DNA of 44,802 bases from Akkermansia sp. (GCA_030531305.1 JAUNNT010000009.1:1-44802), one strand, 5' to 3'. Shown: positions 14,606 to 24,583, counted from the first letter of the stretch. Translations and numbers: made by a program. The notes: generated by a model from the sequence alone, not told the origin.

Positions 14606-15886
14606 ATGCTTAAATACACCTTTCCGGCGATAGCTGCGCTCATGCTCACCTGCTGTGTGGGCTACGCGCCGCTCGCCATCGATTTGAACCGCGACACCGC
14701 CGAATGGCGCGAGTTGTCGCAGAACCTCTGCCGCGGCGGTGCGCTCTCACGGGCGGACGCCTGCCGCATCGGCCTGCTGCTCAACCCGGACCTCAACCGC
14801 GCGCGCCTCACCTACGCCCGCACCACCGAGGCCGCCAAGTACGCTGGCCTGTGGGACGACCCCTCGCTCTCCGGCAGCCTGGAGCGCGTGCTGCAGGGCG
14901 GCTTCTTCAACCACGGCATCGCGCCCTCCCTCTCCATCCCCGTTACGGGAACCAAGAGCCTGGCGCGCCAGGTGGCCGAGCAGTACAGGGAGGCCGACTA
15001 CTGGCAGATGCGCGACAAGGAGCGCGTGTTCCTGGCGGAGCTGAACGCGCTGTGCAACGAGGTTCTGGTCACCCACGCCAAGTTGGAGCTCATGCGCGGC
15101 CGCCTCGCGCAGGCGCGCGACGAGCAGCGCCGCGTGGAGAAACTGCAATCCCTCGGCGAGGTGCCCTTTGCCGATATGCAGGTGGTCAACACCCGCGTGA
15201 GCGATTTGGTGAAGGACGAGCAGGAGCTCTCCAACCGCCACCTGGAGGTGCACCAGCGGCTCACCCGCATGCTGGGGCTGCACCCCTCTGCGGGCGAGGT
15301 GGAGCTGGCCGCCGAGCTGCCCCCATCCCTGCCGCAGAAAGCGACTGCGTCCACGGCGGAGCTTCTGCTGAGCCATCCCGCCCTGCTGGCGGAGCAAGCC
15401 AACCTGGGGGCGGGCGAGCTGGAGCTGAAGGCGGAAATCCGGCGCCAGTTCCCGGATGTCTCCCTGGAGCCGGAATGCCGCCGCGAGGACGAGGCCAACC
15501 GCATTGGCCTCGGCCTCAGCTTCACCCTCCCCGTATGGAACCGCAATCGCGCCGCCATCCACTCCGCCCAGGCCGACCGCGCGCTCGCCTGCCAGAAGCT
15601 CGTCGCCACCTGGCGCGGGCTGCTGCAGGATGCCTCCGACCTCGCGGCGCAGCAGGAGCTGGCCTACACCCATTGCCGCGAGGAACAGGCGCGCATCGAT
15701 GCCCTCGCGGGCGCGGAGGCCCGCCAGGAGCAGCTCTGCAGCATGGGCGAAACCGCTTTCCCCGCGCTGGCGGAGGCCCGCCAGGAAATCTACACCCGCC
15801 GCCTCAACTATCTGGACTGCCTCGGCAAGCTGCTGGACATCCGCGTGAAACTCCAATCCCTCAACCCCACCTCCTTCCAACAATGA
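14606..15886 (+). CDS. TolC-family outer-membrane efflux channel (CzcC/CusC type)
   Basis: 426 residues. N-terminal signal sequence with adjacent cysteines (LMLTCC), as in lipidated CusC-like channels. The body has two repeats of long coiled-coil helices, e.g. CRIGLLLNPDLNRARLTYARTTEAAKYAG and SHPALLAEQANLGAGELELKAEIRRQFPDVSL, each followed by a beta strand pair (PSLSGSLER, IGLGLSFTLPVWNRN). These are hallmarks of outer-membrane efflux proteins. It forms the exit duct for the pump downstream. It begins 88 bases after the His-rich gene and overlaps the adaptor start as ATGA. A TAGTAT at 14564-14569 could be a secondary promoter, but no good -35 is present. Confidence 0.85.
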   Translation: MLKYTFPAIAALMLTCCVGYAPLAIDLNRDTAEWRELSQNLCRGGALSRADACRIGLLLNPDLNRARLTYARTTEAAKYAGLWDDPSLSGSLERVLQGGFFNHGIAPSLSIPVTGTKSLARQVAEQYREADYWQMRDKERVFLAELNALCNEVLVTHAKLELMRGRLAQARDEQRRVEKLQSLGEVPFADMQVVNTRVSDLVKDEQELSNRHLEVHQRLTRMLGLHPSAGEVELAAELPPSLPQKATASTAELLLSHPALLAEQANLGAGELELKAEIRRQFPDVSLEPECRREDEANRIGLGLSFTLPVWNRNRAAIHSAQADRALACQKLVATWRGLLQDASDLAAQQELAYTHCREEQARIDALAGAEARQEQLCSMGETAFPALAEARQEIYTRRLNYLDCLGKLLDIRVKLQSLNPTSFQQ

Positions 15887-17124
15887 AAACCTCTTTTTTG
15901 ACCGTTCCCTATCTCCTCTACGCCCTCATGCTGCCCCTCGGCGCACATGAACATGATGGACACGAGCACTGCGAACACGAACACGACCACGAGCATGAGC
16001 ACTGCGACCATGAGCATGAGCATGAGCACTGCGACCACGACCACGAACATGAATCCGTGGTGGTGAAGGCTGACGAGCATTCCCGCCACATCCTGGCCAT
16101 CCAGACGGAGTCCGTGCCCGCCGCGGGGCAGCGCTTGGTGTATTCCGTTTACGGCACGCTCACCGTGCCGCAGCACGCGCTCCGCACCTACGCCCTGCCG
16201 AGCGCGGGACGCGTCACCCTGCACGTGAAATCCGCCCAGGCCGTCCGCAAGGGCGATTTGCTCTACACGCTGGAATCCCCGCAGGTGGCGGATGCCGTGG
16301 CGGAGCGCGACCGCGCGGATGCCGCCGCGGAACGCTGCTCCGCGGAAATCGCCGCCATGGAGCAGCGCGTGAAGCGCCTCAACGATGTCGGCACCCGCAA
16401 CAGCGACCTGGAGGAGCAGCTCCTCTTCAAGCGCGCGGAGCTGCGCCAGCTCACGCAGGATGCCGCCAGCGCGTCAGCCCGCCTCTCCATGCTCTGCCTG
16501 GGCGCGGAACTAGCGCAGGAGAACGGTGCTCTATCCGTGCGCGCCGCAGCCGACGGCATCGTGCGCAACGTGGGCTTCACCCAGGGCGGCTGGGGAGAGC
16601 AGGGGACCGCGGTTGTCACCATGGCGGACACCGCCGCGCTGGAGGTGGCGGCCCCGCTGCACGCCGCATCCGTCCCGGAAATCGGCACCGTGCGCTCGCC
16701 GCTCTCCGATGAGGGAACGTGGCGCCTGGACGAGCAGGTAGACCCCGCCACCCAGACCCGCACGCTCTACTTTACCCCCGCGCATCTGCCGCAAGGCGCG
16801 CGTGCGGGGCAGCTCTGCCGTCTGGACATCTTCAACGGCACCTTGGATGACGACGACATCGTGACCATCCCGGATTCCGCCATCGTGAAGGTGGGCGCGG
16901 ACGACCTGGTGTTCGTGGAGGTGGCGGAGGGCACCTACGCCGCGGTGAAGGTGCACGCAGGCGAGAGCCGCTTCGGCATGACGCCCGTGGAGGGGCTTGC
17001 CCCCGGCCAGAGGATGGTGGTGAAGGGCGGCCACGAGCTGCGCAACCTGCTGCCCGCGGACGGCGCGGCCAAGAAGGCCGGGCACTTCCACGCGGACGGC
17101 CATTTCCACGAGGGGGAGGACTGA
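15883..17124 (+). CDS. Heavy-metal RND efflux periplasmic adaptor with His-rich ends (CusB/CzcB type)
   Basis: 413 residues. After the signal peptide a 35-residue segment is almost only His, Glu, Asp and Cys in HEH/HEHCDH repeats; the C terminus ends HFHADGHFHEGED. Between them are the adaptor parts: beta-barrel and lipoyl halves around AGRVTLHVKSAQAVRKGDLLYTLESPQV, a helical hairpin of about 75 residues, and the returning lipoyl half SVRAAADGIVRNVGFTQGG. The adaptor links the pump and channel. The His-rich ends suggest capture of Zn, Cu, Ni, Co or Cd. The start is fixed by the ATGA overlap with the channel gene; the pump gene follows after 3 bases. Confidence 0.88.
   Translation: MKTSFLTVPYLLYALMLPLGAHEHDGHEHCEHEHDHEHEHCDHEHEHEHCDHDHEHESVVVKADEHSRHILAIQTESVPAAGQRLVYSVYGTLTVPQHALRTYALPSAGRVTLHVKSAQAVRKGDLLYTLESPQVADAVAERDRADAAAERCSAEIAAMEQRVKRLNDVGTRNSDLEEQLLFKRAELRQLTQDAASASARLSMLCLGAELAQENGALSVRAAADGIVRNVGFTQGGWGEQGTAVVTMADTAALEVAAPLHAASVPEIGTVRSPLSDEGTWRLDEQVDPATQTRTLYFTPAHLPQGARAGQLCRLDIFNGTLDDDDIVTIPDSAIVKVGADDLVFVEVAEGTYAAVKVHAGESRFGMTPVEGLAPGQRMVVKGGHELRNLLPADGAAKKAGHFHADGHFHEGED
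15945..16050 (+). repeat. Low-complexity GA-CAY repeat encoding the His-rich stretch
   Basis: Irregular repeats of GAGCAT/GAACAC/GACCAC run through this segment and code for the His/Glu/Asp run of the adaptor. It is a coding repeat prone to length change, not a regulatory or CRISPR repeat. Confidence 0.7.
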
Positions 17125-17127
17125 TCC

Positions 17128-20100
17128 ATGAACCGTCTCATTGCCTTTTGCCTGAAGAACCGCCGCCTGGTGTGCATCGCCACGACGCTGCTCGCGCTGT
17201 GCAGCCTGTACGTGGTGCTGGGCCTGCCCGTGGATGTCTTCCCGGAGCTCAAGGTGCCCCGCGTCACCGTGCAGACCGAGGCCCCCGGGCTCTCCGCGGA
17301 AGAGGTGGAGCAGTACGTCAGCATCCCCATCGAGTCCGCCCTCAGCGGCGCCGCGGGGGTCAAGGGCGTGCGCTCCTCCTCCGGCGGCGGGCTCTCCTTC
17401 GTGTGGGTGGACTTCGACTGGGACACCGACATCTACCGCGCCCGCCAGATTGTCTCGGAACGCCTAGCCGCGGTGCGGGATTCCCTGCCGCAGGACGTGG
17501 AGAGCGAGCTCGCGCCCATCGTTTCCGTCACGGGCGAAATCATGCTCGTTGCCGTGACGGGGGACGAGGGAACCGACCCGCTGGAGATGCGGCGCGTGGC
17601 CGAGTTCGGCCTGCGCAACCGCCTGCTCTCCGTGCCTGGTGTGGGCCAGGTCACCGTGCTGGGCGGCCGCCTGCCGGAGTACCAGGTGCTCTACAATCCC
17701 GACAAGATGCTGCGCAGCGGCGTGACGCTGGATGATATCCGCGCCGCCGTGCAGGATGCCCAGAGCACCGCGCCCGCGGGATACCTCGAAGACGTGGCGG
17801 GGATGGAGCTGCCCGTGCAGCAGGCTTCCCGCGCCGCCTCCCCGGAGCATCTGCGCCGCGCGCTCGTCAAGTCCCACCCCGGCGGCGTGCTGCGTCTGGA
17901 GGACGTGGCGGATGTGCGCATCGACGGTGCGCCGCGCCGCGGCAACGCGGGTTTCAACGGGCGGGAGGCTGTTATTCTCGCGGTGCTGAAGGTGCCCGGC
18001 GCCAACACGCTGGAGCTCACGGAAAAGTTGCAGAAAGAGGTGGACGACTTCGCCAAGAGCGCGCTGCCTTCTGGCATGCACCTGCACGCGGACGCCTACC
18101 GCCAGGCGGATTTCATCCAGCTCTCGCTGGAGAACGGGCGGCAGACGCTGTTCATTGCCGCCATCGTGGTGATGCTGGTGATTGTGCTCACACTGCTCAA
18201 CCTGCGCACGGCGGTCATCACGCTGGTGAGCATGCCGCTCTCCGTGCTGTTCGGCATGGCGTTCTTCCCCGCCTGCGGGCTGTCGGTGAACATCATGACC
18301 CTCGGCGGCCTGGCCGTGGCGGTGGGTGATGTGGTGGACAACGCCATCATCTTCGTGGAGGTGGCCTGGCGCAACCTTTCCCGCAACGCCGCATTGCCGC
18401 CGGAGCAGCAGAAATCACGCTTCCAGGTGCTCATGGAGGCCAAGGGCGAGATTGTGAGCTCTATCACGTACTCCTCCGTCATCATCCTGCTGGTGTTCGC
18501 GCCCGTGCTGTTCCTGGGCGGGCTGGAGGGGCAGTTCTACCGCCCGCTGGGCGTGTCGTACATGCTGGCGCTGGCGGCGTCGCTCCTGGTGGCGCTCACC
18601 ATCGTGCCCGTGCTGTGCTTGATTGGGTTCAAGCGTTCCAAGAGCGCATCCGACAACGGGGATTCCGCGACCGCGCGCGCCATCCGCGCCGCCTACCGCC
18701 CGGTGCTGGCGTTCTGCATGCGCCGCGCGGGCTGGGTGTTCGCTTCGCTGTTGGTGGTGACTGCGGGCTTCATGGCTCTGGCCTCCACCTACGGCACCAG
18801 CTTCCTGCCGCCCTTCAACGAGGACTGCTACACCGTCTTCGTGAACACGGTCCCCGGCACCTCCCTGCAGGAGACCGAGCGCATCTCCAATCAAGTGATG
18901 CGCGAGCTGCAGCAAATCGACGGCGTGAAAACCGTGGCCCAGCGCACGGGGCGCGCCGAGAGCGACGAGCATGCCGAGCCCGTCAGCGCTTCCGAGCTCC
19001 TGGTGCGCGTGGATCTCTCCAAGGACCAGAAGAAGATTCGCGAAGCCATCCATGAGGTCATCCACGGCGTGCCCGGCACCAGCGGCATGATCGGCTATCC
19101 CATGGCCCACCGCATCTCCGCCGTGCTCTCCGGCTCCAACTCCGAAATCGCCATCAACATCTACGGCGACGAGCTGCCGCAGCTCCGAAAGGCCGCCAAG
19201 AAGGCCGCGGAAATCCTTTCATCCATGCCCGAGGTGGCCGATGCCCGCGCCAACCGCGAGGTGATGGTGGACACCATCTGCGTGGATTACAACCGTGAGG
19301 TGCTGGCCGCCTACGGCCTCACCGTGGCGGAGGCCGCGGAGCAGGTGTCCGCCGCCCTCCACGGCCTGAAGGCGGGCGAGGTTATCCGCAACCTCGACCA
19401 CTGGAACATCATGCTGCGCCTGGACCCGCAGCTGCGCATGGGTGTGGACGATGTACGCCGCCTGCCGCTGCTGGCGGGTGGCGGAAAATCCGTGCCGCTC
19501 GGCGAGGCCGCCCAGGTCTACCGCGCGGAGCAAACCAACCTCATCCTGCGCGACAACACACGCCGCAAGGCCATGATTTCCTGCAACCCCGCGCCCGACT
19601 CCAACCTCGGCGACCTTGCGCAGGCCTGCCGCGAGAAGCTGGATCCCGCCATGCACGAGCTGGGCTGCACCGTGGACTACGACGGCACCATCAAGAGCCG
19701 AGAGCAGGCGGGGCGCCGCCTGTACCTGCTGGGTGCGGCGGTGTGCGTGCTCATCGTGCTGCTGCTGGCCGCATCGCTCGGTAGCGTGCGCCGTGCCGCC
19801 GTCACGCTGGTGAACATCCCGCTCTGTTTGGTGGGCGGCATCGCCGCCGTGTTCCTTGCATCGCCCGACACCGTGTCGTCCGTGCTGCACGGCGGGTACG
19901 TGCCGCCCATCCTGTCGGTCAGCTCCATCGTCGGCTTCGTCACGGTCATCGGCTTCGCCATCCGCAGCGGGCTCATCCTGCTCAACCGCTACCGCGCACT
20001 GGAGCAATCCGGCATGTCCGCCGCGGATGCCATACGCAACGGCTCCGAGGAACGCCTCATCCCCATCATCATGACCAGCCTCACCACCATCCTGGGGCTG

Positions 20101-20259
20101 CTGCCATTGGTGTGGGCCCGCAACCAGCCCGGCGGCGAGCTGCTGGCCCCCCTCGCCATCGTCCAGTTCGGCGGCCTCCTCTCCGCCACCGTCCTCAACC
20201 TCCTACTCGTCCCCGCAACCTCCTCCCTCTTCGCCAGGTGGCTTGCTTCACGTAGGTAG
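17128..20259 (+). CDS. Heavy-metal efflux RND permease (CzcA/CusA family)
   Basis: 1043 residues, normal for an RND pump: 12 predicted membrane helices and two large periplasmic loops. The N terminus (IAFCLKNRRLVCIAT...PVDVFPEL) and the EAPGLSAEEVEQYVSIPIE block are typical of the heavy-metal subfamily. The proton-relay helix reads LAVAVGDVVDNAIIFVEVAWR: it keeps the Asp after VV, but has Asn where drug pumps have a second Asp, and differs from both the CzcA (DFGIIVDGAV) and CusA (GAMVDAAIV) forms. The ion therefore cannot be read from it. Last gene of the tripartite operon; start 3 bases after the adaptor. Confidence 0.92.
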   Translation: MNRLIAFCLKNRRLVCIATTLLALCSLYVVLGLPVDVFPELKVPRVTVQTEAPGLSAEEVEQYVSIPIESALSGAAGVKGVRSSSGGGLSFVWVDFDWDTDIYRARQIVSERLAAVRDSLPQDVESELAPIVSVTGEIMLVAVTGDEGTDPLEMRRVAEFGLRNRLLSVPGVGQVTVLGGRLPEYQVLYNPDKMLRSGVTLDDIRAAVQDAQSTAPAGYLEDVAGMELPVQQASRAASPEHLRRALVKSHPGGVLRLEDVADVRIDGAPRRGNAGFNGREAVILAVLKVPGANTLELTEKLQKEVDDFAKSALPSGMHLHADAYRQADFIQLSLENGRQTLFIAAIVVMLVIVLTLLNLRTAVITLVSMPLSVLFGMAFFPACGLSVNIMTLGGLAVAVGDVVDNAIIFVEVAWRNLSRNAALPPEQQKSRFQVLMEAKGEIVSSITYSSVIILLVFAPVLFLGGLEGQFYRPLGVSYMLALAASLLVALTIVPVLCLIGFKRSKSASDNGDSATARAIRAAYRPVLAFCMRRAGWVFASLLVVTAGFMALASTYGTSFLPPFNEDCYTVFVNTVPGTSLQETERISNQVMRELQQIDGVKTVAQRTGRAESDEHAEPVSASELLVRVDLSKDQKKIREAIHEVIHGVPGTSGMIGYPMAHRISAVLSGSNSEIAINIYGDELPQLRKAAKKAAEILSSMPEVADARANREVMVDTICVDYNREVLAAYGLTVAEAAEQVSAALHGLKAGEVIRNLDHWNIMLRLDPQLRMGVDDVRRLPLLAGGGKSVPLGEAAQVYRAEQTNLILRDNTRRKAMISCNPAPDSNLGDLAQACREKLDPAMHELGCTVDYDGTIKSREQAGRRLYLLGAAVCVLIVLLLAASLGSVRRAAVTLVNIPLCLVGGIAAVFLASPDTVSSVLHGGYVPPILSVSSIVGFVTVIGFAIRSGLILLNRYRALEQSGMSAADAIRNGSEERLIPIIMTSLTTILGLLPLVWARNQPGGELLAPLAIVQFGGLLSATVLNLLLVPATSSLFARWLASRR

Positions 20260-20302
20260 TGCCGGGCTGCGCCGCCGGGGATGTGTAAGAAGCGGGAAGT
20301 TA

Positions 20303-20797
20303 TCAGAGCTGCCCGCTATCGGGAGTCTCCTTGTATTTGGGGGAAACACCCCACTGGTTGGGCTCCCTTCGGGAGTCCAGCATGCAATCGAAGACAATGA
20401 CGGCGGGGACGATGAGGGAGGCCCAGCGGATGTCGAACTTATCCGGTGAGGGTTCGTTGCAGAAGCAGATGAGGGCCACGGCGAAGGCTGCGGCGATGAG
20501 CAGGCCGCTGCGCCCGGTGTCGTGCAGGCGGCGGCTCACCGTGCCTATGCCCGGCAGCACCAGGAGGAACACGCACAGCCCCTCCAGCACGTAGAACTGC
20601 ACGTCCACGTCGTCCGTGTAGTGGCGGCACAGCTCGAAACCGCCGTAGACAATGGCTGCGGAGACGATACCCAGAATGCCGCCGCCGATCCAGAATTCGC
20701 GGCGCGTGGCGCGGCCCTTCCAGTTGAACCAGGCGGCCACGAATGCATGCGCCACCAGGGAGGGCACGCTTGCGGTGTTGGGATCGTAGGGAACCAT
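20303..20797 (-). CDS. DUF805 membrane protein
   Basis: 164 residues. The N-terminal FNWKGRATRREFWIGGGILG and the central GIGTVSRRLHDTGRSGLLIA are the two signature segments of DUF805 (typically F.GRa.R.EfW and R.LHDtgrSGww). Four membrane helices. A short polar tail ends the chain. Function unknown in the family. It starts 3 bases after clpC and should be on the same mRNA. The sequence between it and the convergent RND gene (20260-20302) holds no clear terminator. Confidence 0.85.
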   Translation of the reverse strand: MVPYDPNTASVPSLVAHAFVAAWFNWKGRATRREFWIGGGILGIVSAAIVYGGFELCRHYTDDVDVQFYVLEGLCVFLLVLPGIGTVSRRLHDTGRSGLLIAAAFAVALICFCNEPSPDKFDIRWASLIVPAVIVFDCMLDSRREPNQWGVSPKYKETPDSGQL

Positions 20798-20800
20798 GGA

Positions 20801-23452
20801 CTACTTCTTGCGCGGCTTCTTGGGTTCCTTGGCGGGAGCCTTCTTTGCCGCGGGTTTCGCGGGCTTGCGCTTGGGCTTGGCGGGCAGCACCTCTTGAAAC
20901 TCGATGGCATCCGTCTTCTTGTTGCGTACGGCCACGGAGTTGTGGCCGGGAGCCAAATCCCCGCGCAGGATGGCCTCCGCGATGGGGTCCTCCAGCAGGC
21001 GCTCGATGGCCCTGCGCATGGGGCGCGCGCCGTATTCCGGGTTGTACCCCTTGTCCACCAGCAGGGCCACCACCTCCGGCGCCAGGCTCAGGCCGATTTT
21101 CTTCTCCGCCAGGCGGTCGATGAGCTTCTGCGCCTCCAGTTTCACGATGTCCGCCAGGTCGTTGCGGTCCAGCATGCGGAAGACGATGAGCTCATCGAAG
21201 CGGTTGATGAATTCCGGGCGGAATTCTTTCTTGGCGGCCTCGGTGATTTTCTCCTTGAGGGCCTCGTAGTCGGCCTCGGCGTTGTCGCCGGAGGCGAATC
21301 CCATGCGGCTGCGGGAGCTGCCGAGGCTGGCGCCCACGTTGGAGGTGAGGATGATGATGGTGTTGCTGAAGCTCACCTTGCGGCCCAGCGAATCCGTCAT
21401 GGCACCTTCCTCCAGCACCTGCAGCAGCAGGTTCATCACGTCCGGATGCGCCTTCTCCACCTCGTCGAACAGGATGACCGCGTACGGGCGGCGGCGCACC
21501 TTCTCGGTGAGCTGCCCGCCCTCGTCGTGCCCCACGTACCCGGGGGGCGAGCCGATGAGGCGGCTGGTGCTGTACTTCTCCATGTACTCGCTCATGTCCA
21601 CCTGGATGAGCGCGTCCGCCGTGCCGAACATGATTTCCGCCAGGTTGCGCGCCAGGTAGGTCTTGCCCACGCCCGTGGGGCCCATGAACAGGAACGAGCC
21701 GATGGGGCGGCGCGGGTCCTTCACGTCCGCCCTGCTGCGGCGCAGCGCGCGGGAGATGGCGGAGCAGGCGATGTCCTGGCCGATGACCTTGCTCTTCAGC
21801 TCGTTCTCCATCTGCAGCAGGCGCTCCGTCTCCTTTTGCTCCATGCGTGCCAGCGGGATTCCGGTCCACTTGGAGACCACGGCCATGATGTCGTCCTCCG
21901 TCACGTCGGCCACGGTGGTGTCCATGTCTTTCTTCCACGTATCGATGCCGGAGCTGAGCTTGCGGCGCAGCTGGGCCTCCATGTCGCGCAGCTTGGCGGC
22001 GCGCTCGAAGTCCTGGCTCTTGGCGGCGGCCTTCTTGTCCTCCTCCAGCTTGGCGCACTGCTGCTCGATGCTCTTGAGCTCCTCCGGGCGGGTCATGTGG
22101 GCCACGCGCAGGCGGGAACCGGCCTCGTCCATGATGTCGATGGCCTTGTCCGGCAGGAAGCGCCCGGTGATGTAGCGCTTGGAGAGGTTGGCGGCGGCCT
22201 CCAGCGCCTTGTCGGTGTAGTGCACGTGGTGGTGCTCCTCGTAGCGGGGAGCGATTCCGTGGAGGATGGCGATGGTGTCCGGCAGGGAGGGCTCGCCCAC
22301 CTGCACCTGCTGGAAGCGGCGCTCGAAGGCGGCGTCCTTCTCCACGTGGTTGCGGAATTCGTTGAGGGTGGTGGCACCGATGGCCTGCATCTCGCCGCGG
22401 GAGAGGGCGGGCTTGATGATGTTGGAGGCGTCCATGGTGCCTTCCGCGGAGCCCGCGCCCATCAGGGTGTGGATCTCGTCGATGAACAGGATGATGTTCT
22501 TCTCCTTGCGGATTTCGTCCATCACGGCCTTGAGGCGTTCCTCGAACTGGCCGCGGTACTTGGTGCCCGCCACCATCAGCGCTAGGTCCAGGCTGATGAT
22601 GCGCTTGCCCAGCAGGAACTCCGGCACGTCCCCGCTCACTATCATCTGCGCCAGCCCCTCCACGATGGCGGTCTTGCCCACACCCGCCTCGCCCAGCAGC
22701 ACCGGGTTGTTCTTCGTGCGGCGGCACAATATCTGGATGACGCGCTCAATCTCGTTGCGGCGGCCGACGACGGGGTCCAGCTCGCCCTTGGCGGCGCGCT
22801 CCGTCATGTCCCGCCCGAAGGCGTCCAGCGCGGGCGTGCGGGAGCGCTCGCCGCGGCTGCGCTGCGCCTCGCGTCCCTCCTGCTGCTTGGCGGCGTGCAG
22901 GAAGGCGTTGGGGTCGTCCTCCTCCTCGTCGCCGGGGCCTTCCGGTCCGCGGTTGCCGCCGGGCAGGGGATCGGGCGGCGGGGGAGGCGTGGCATCGTCG
23001 TCGTCCGTGGTGTCGAAGTTGGTGCCGATTTCCTCCATCACGCCCTTGCGCGCGCCCTCATAGGTGAGGCCGGAGGAATGCAGGGCCTGCCAGGCGAGGC
23101 CGTCCTCGTCGCGCAGGATGGCGAGCAGCACGTGCTCCGTGCCGATGTAGGAGTGGCGCATGTTGCGGGCCTCCTCTCCGGCGAGGGTGAGCAGTTTTCT
23201 CACGCGTGGGGTGCAGGGCAGCTCGCCGTCGGTTCCGGCGGCGTTGCCCTCCACCATGGAGGCCTCTATCTGCTGCGCGAGGGTGCCGATGTTGATGCCG
23301 GCGTTCTCCATCACGCTCACGGCCACGCCCTGGCCGAGCTTCAGCAGGCCGAGCAGCACGTGTTCCGCGCCGATGTAGTTGTGGTGGAAGCGGTCCGCTT
23401 CCCTGCGTGCCAGGTTCATGACCTGCTGCACCCTGGGGGTAAAGTTCTTCAT
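20801..23452 (-). CDS. clpC: ATP-dependent Clp protease ATPase subunit ClpC
   Basis: 883 residues. The double-ring AAA+ unfoldase feeds substrates to ClpP. Order: N domain with two repeats ([14 protein letters not shown] and [14 protein letters not shown]; both Glu residues that bind phospho-arginine in B. subtilis ClpC are kept), an acidic Pro/Gly linker near residues 135-165, AAA1 with GEAGVGKT, a middle domain containing the UVR-like segment [19 protein letters not shown]2 with GPTGVGKT, and an MGF loop near [21 protein letters not shown] for docking to ClpP. The C terminus is an unusual Lys/Pro/Ala tail of about 30 residues ([19 protein letters not shown]). Follows mcsB by 3 bases. Confidence 0.95.
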   Translation of the reverse strand: MKNFTPRVQQVMNLARREADRFHHNYIGAEHVLLGLLKLGQGVAVSVMENAGINIGTLAQQIEASMVEGNAAGTDGELPCTPRVRKLLTLAGEEARNMRHSYIGTEHVLLAILRDEDGLAWQALHSSGLTYEGARKGVMEEIGTNFDTTDDDDATPPPPPDPLPGGNRGPEGPGDEEEDDPNAFLHAAKQQEGREAQRSRGERSRTPALDAFGRDMTERAAKGELDPVVGRRNEIERVIQILCRRTKNNPVLLGEAGVGKTAIVEGLAQMIVSGDVPEFLLGKRIISLDLALMVAGTKYRGQFEERLKAVMDEIRKEKNIILFIDEIHTLMGAGSAEGTMDASNIIKPALSRGEMQAIGATTLNEFRNHVEKDAAFERRFQQVQVGEPSLPDTIAILHGIAPRYEEHHHVHYTDKALEAAANLSKRYITGRFLPDKAIDIMDEAGSRLRVAHMTRPEELKSIEQQCAKLEEDKKAAAKSQDFERAAKLRDMEAQLRRKLSSGIDTWKKDMDTTVADVTEDDIMAVVSKWTGIPLARMEQKETERLLQMENELKSKVIGQDIACSAISRALRRSRADVKDPRRPIGSFLFMGPTGVGKTYLARNLAEIMFGTADALIQVDMSEYMEKYSTSRLIGSPPGYVGHDEGGQLTEKVRRRPYAVILFDEVEKAHPDVMNLLLQVLEEGAMTDSLGRKVSFSNTIIILTSNVGASLGSSRSRMGFASGDNAEADYEALKEKITEAAKKEFRPEFINRFDELIVFRMLDRNDLADIVKLEAQKLIDRLAEKKIGLSLAPEVVALLVDKGYNPEYGARPMRRAIERLLEDPIAEAILRGDLAPGHNSVAVRNKKTDAIEFQEVLPAKPKRKPAKPAAKKAPAKEPKKPRKK

Positions 23453-23455
23453 GGC

Positions 23456-24583
23456 TTAGTCGAAATCGGAATCTTTGGGTGAATGGAAGGTGTGCGGGGT
23501 GGCCTTCAGGAACGCGCGGCAGCGTTCCGCCAGCATGAGCGGCGCCGCATCCTCGTCGTCCATGGTCGCGGCCTGCACCGTGAGCTCCAGCTCCAGCGCG
23601 CTGAGCGACTCGATGAACTTGCGCGCGCCGCGAGCCCACTCGATGATGTCCAGCACCGTGCCCAGGCGCAGGATGGAGAACGCATCGCGCATTTCCTTGA
23701 TGCTCAGGCGGCGCGCCTGCTTGAGCATGCCGTACGTGCGGCCCACGCGGTCGAAGATGCGCTGACCCGGCTCGTAGAGCAGGTGGTTGCGCACGCCAAC
23801 CTCGCGCTCCACCACGCGCTCCACCACCTCGAAGAAGTACTCCTGGATGTCCTTCAGGTGGACGCCCGGCGCGGGGAAGGTGTAGAGCATGAAGCGGTTG
23901 GCGGTGTCGTCGCTGCCGTCGGAATAGTACGGGGAGATGCTGACGTGCAGCTTCTCCATGGCCTTGGTCACCTGGCCCATCATGTGGGAGAGGTTGAGGG
24001 CGGGCAGGTGGAGCAGGGCGTATATCTGGATGCCGCACCCGCATTCGGAGGGTATGCTGGTGAGGTAGTGATCCTTCGCGGCGTCGCCGGCGAAATCGAA
24101 GACGTCGTCCAGGCTGCGGTTCATGGTCTCCACGGACTCAAGGAAATGGCCCACGCGCAGGTTGTCCCCGCGCTTGCAGGGCGGGTAGCCCTGGCGGAAA
24201 CGGTGGATGACCAGGTGCTCCTCCTCGTTCACCATGGCCACCGCGTTTTTCTTTTGGGAGATGATGATGTGGCAGCCGTCCTGCCGCGCGGCAAGTGAGG
24301 GGGAAATCAGGTTGTAGAGCAGAAGCTGCTGCCGCGTGTCGAAATCCAGCGCCGGCATTTCCGCGTGGAACGCGCCGCGCTTGAACTCCGGCAGCTGCAG
24401 AAGCCCCGGCACCAGCGCCTCCGCCACCGCGCGACGCCCTTCCGCCGTGCTCCAGCCGGGGAACGGATGCCCCTTCAGGTTGCGCACCGTGCGCACGAAG
24501 ACTCCCAGCAGGGTGTCCTGGCGGTCGCCCGCCTCCAGCAGGTGCGCGGGCGGCTCCTTCAGCAATGTTTCAAGCTTCATCAT
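23456..24583 (-). CDS. mcsB: McsB-like protein (arginine-kinase fold), probably inactive
   Basis: 375 residues, colinear with protein-arginine kinase McsB, and in the mcsA-mcsB-clpC order. Conserved: RNLKGHPFP, LLYNLISPSL, VNEEEHLVIHRF, LTSIPSECGCG...LLHLPAL and FDRVGRTYGMLKQARRLS. Compared with B. subtilis McsB from memory, many catalytic positions are changed: SSRIR is GVFVR, NEEDHIRIQ is NEEEHLVIH, LTSCPTNVGTGLRASV is LTSIPSECGCGIQIYA (Cys and Arg lost), GEGSE is SDGSD, and SNQMTLG is YTFPAPG. The C-terminal RD..RRA phospho-Arg pocket is also missing. It may act as a scaffold. The ATG at 24583 overlaps the mcsA stop; 24580 is an alternative. Confidence 0.85.
   Translation of the reverse strand: MMKLETLLKEPPAHLLEAGDRQDTLLGVFVRTVRNLKGHPFPGWSTAEGRRAVAEALVPGLLQLPEFKRGAFHAEMPALDFDTRQQLLLYNLISPSLAARQDGCHIIISQKKNAVAMVNEEEHLVIHRFRQGYPPCKRGDNLRVGHFLESVETMNRSLDDVFDFAGDAAKDHYLTSIPSECGCGIQIYALLHLPALNLSHMMGQVTKAMEKLHVSISPYYSDGSDDTANRFMLYTFPAPGVHLKDIQEYFFEVVERVVEREVGVRNHLLYEPGQRIFDRVGRTYGMLKQARRLSIKEMRDAFSILRLGTVLDIIEWARGARKFIESLSALELELTVQAATMDDEDAAPLMLAERCRAFLKATPHTFHSPKDSDFD

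Noticed and set aside
15945..16050. Possible tandem-repeat or CRISPR-like array
   Set aside because: The repeats are irregular, have no spacers and simply encode the His-rich segment of the adaptor.
20260..20302. Bidirectional terminator between the RND pump and DUF805 genes
   Set aside because: The sequence is GC-rich but gives no stem followed by a T-tract on either strand.
20522..22585. A 687-codon open frame on the plus strand
   Set aside because: Antisense shadow of clpC; its His/Leu/Val-rich product is typical of reversed GC-rich coding sequence.
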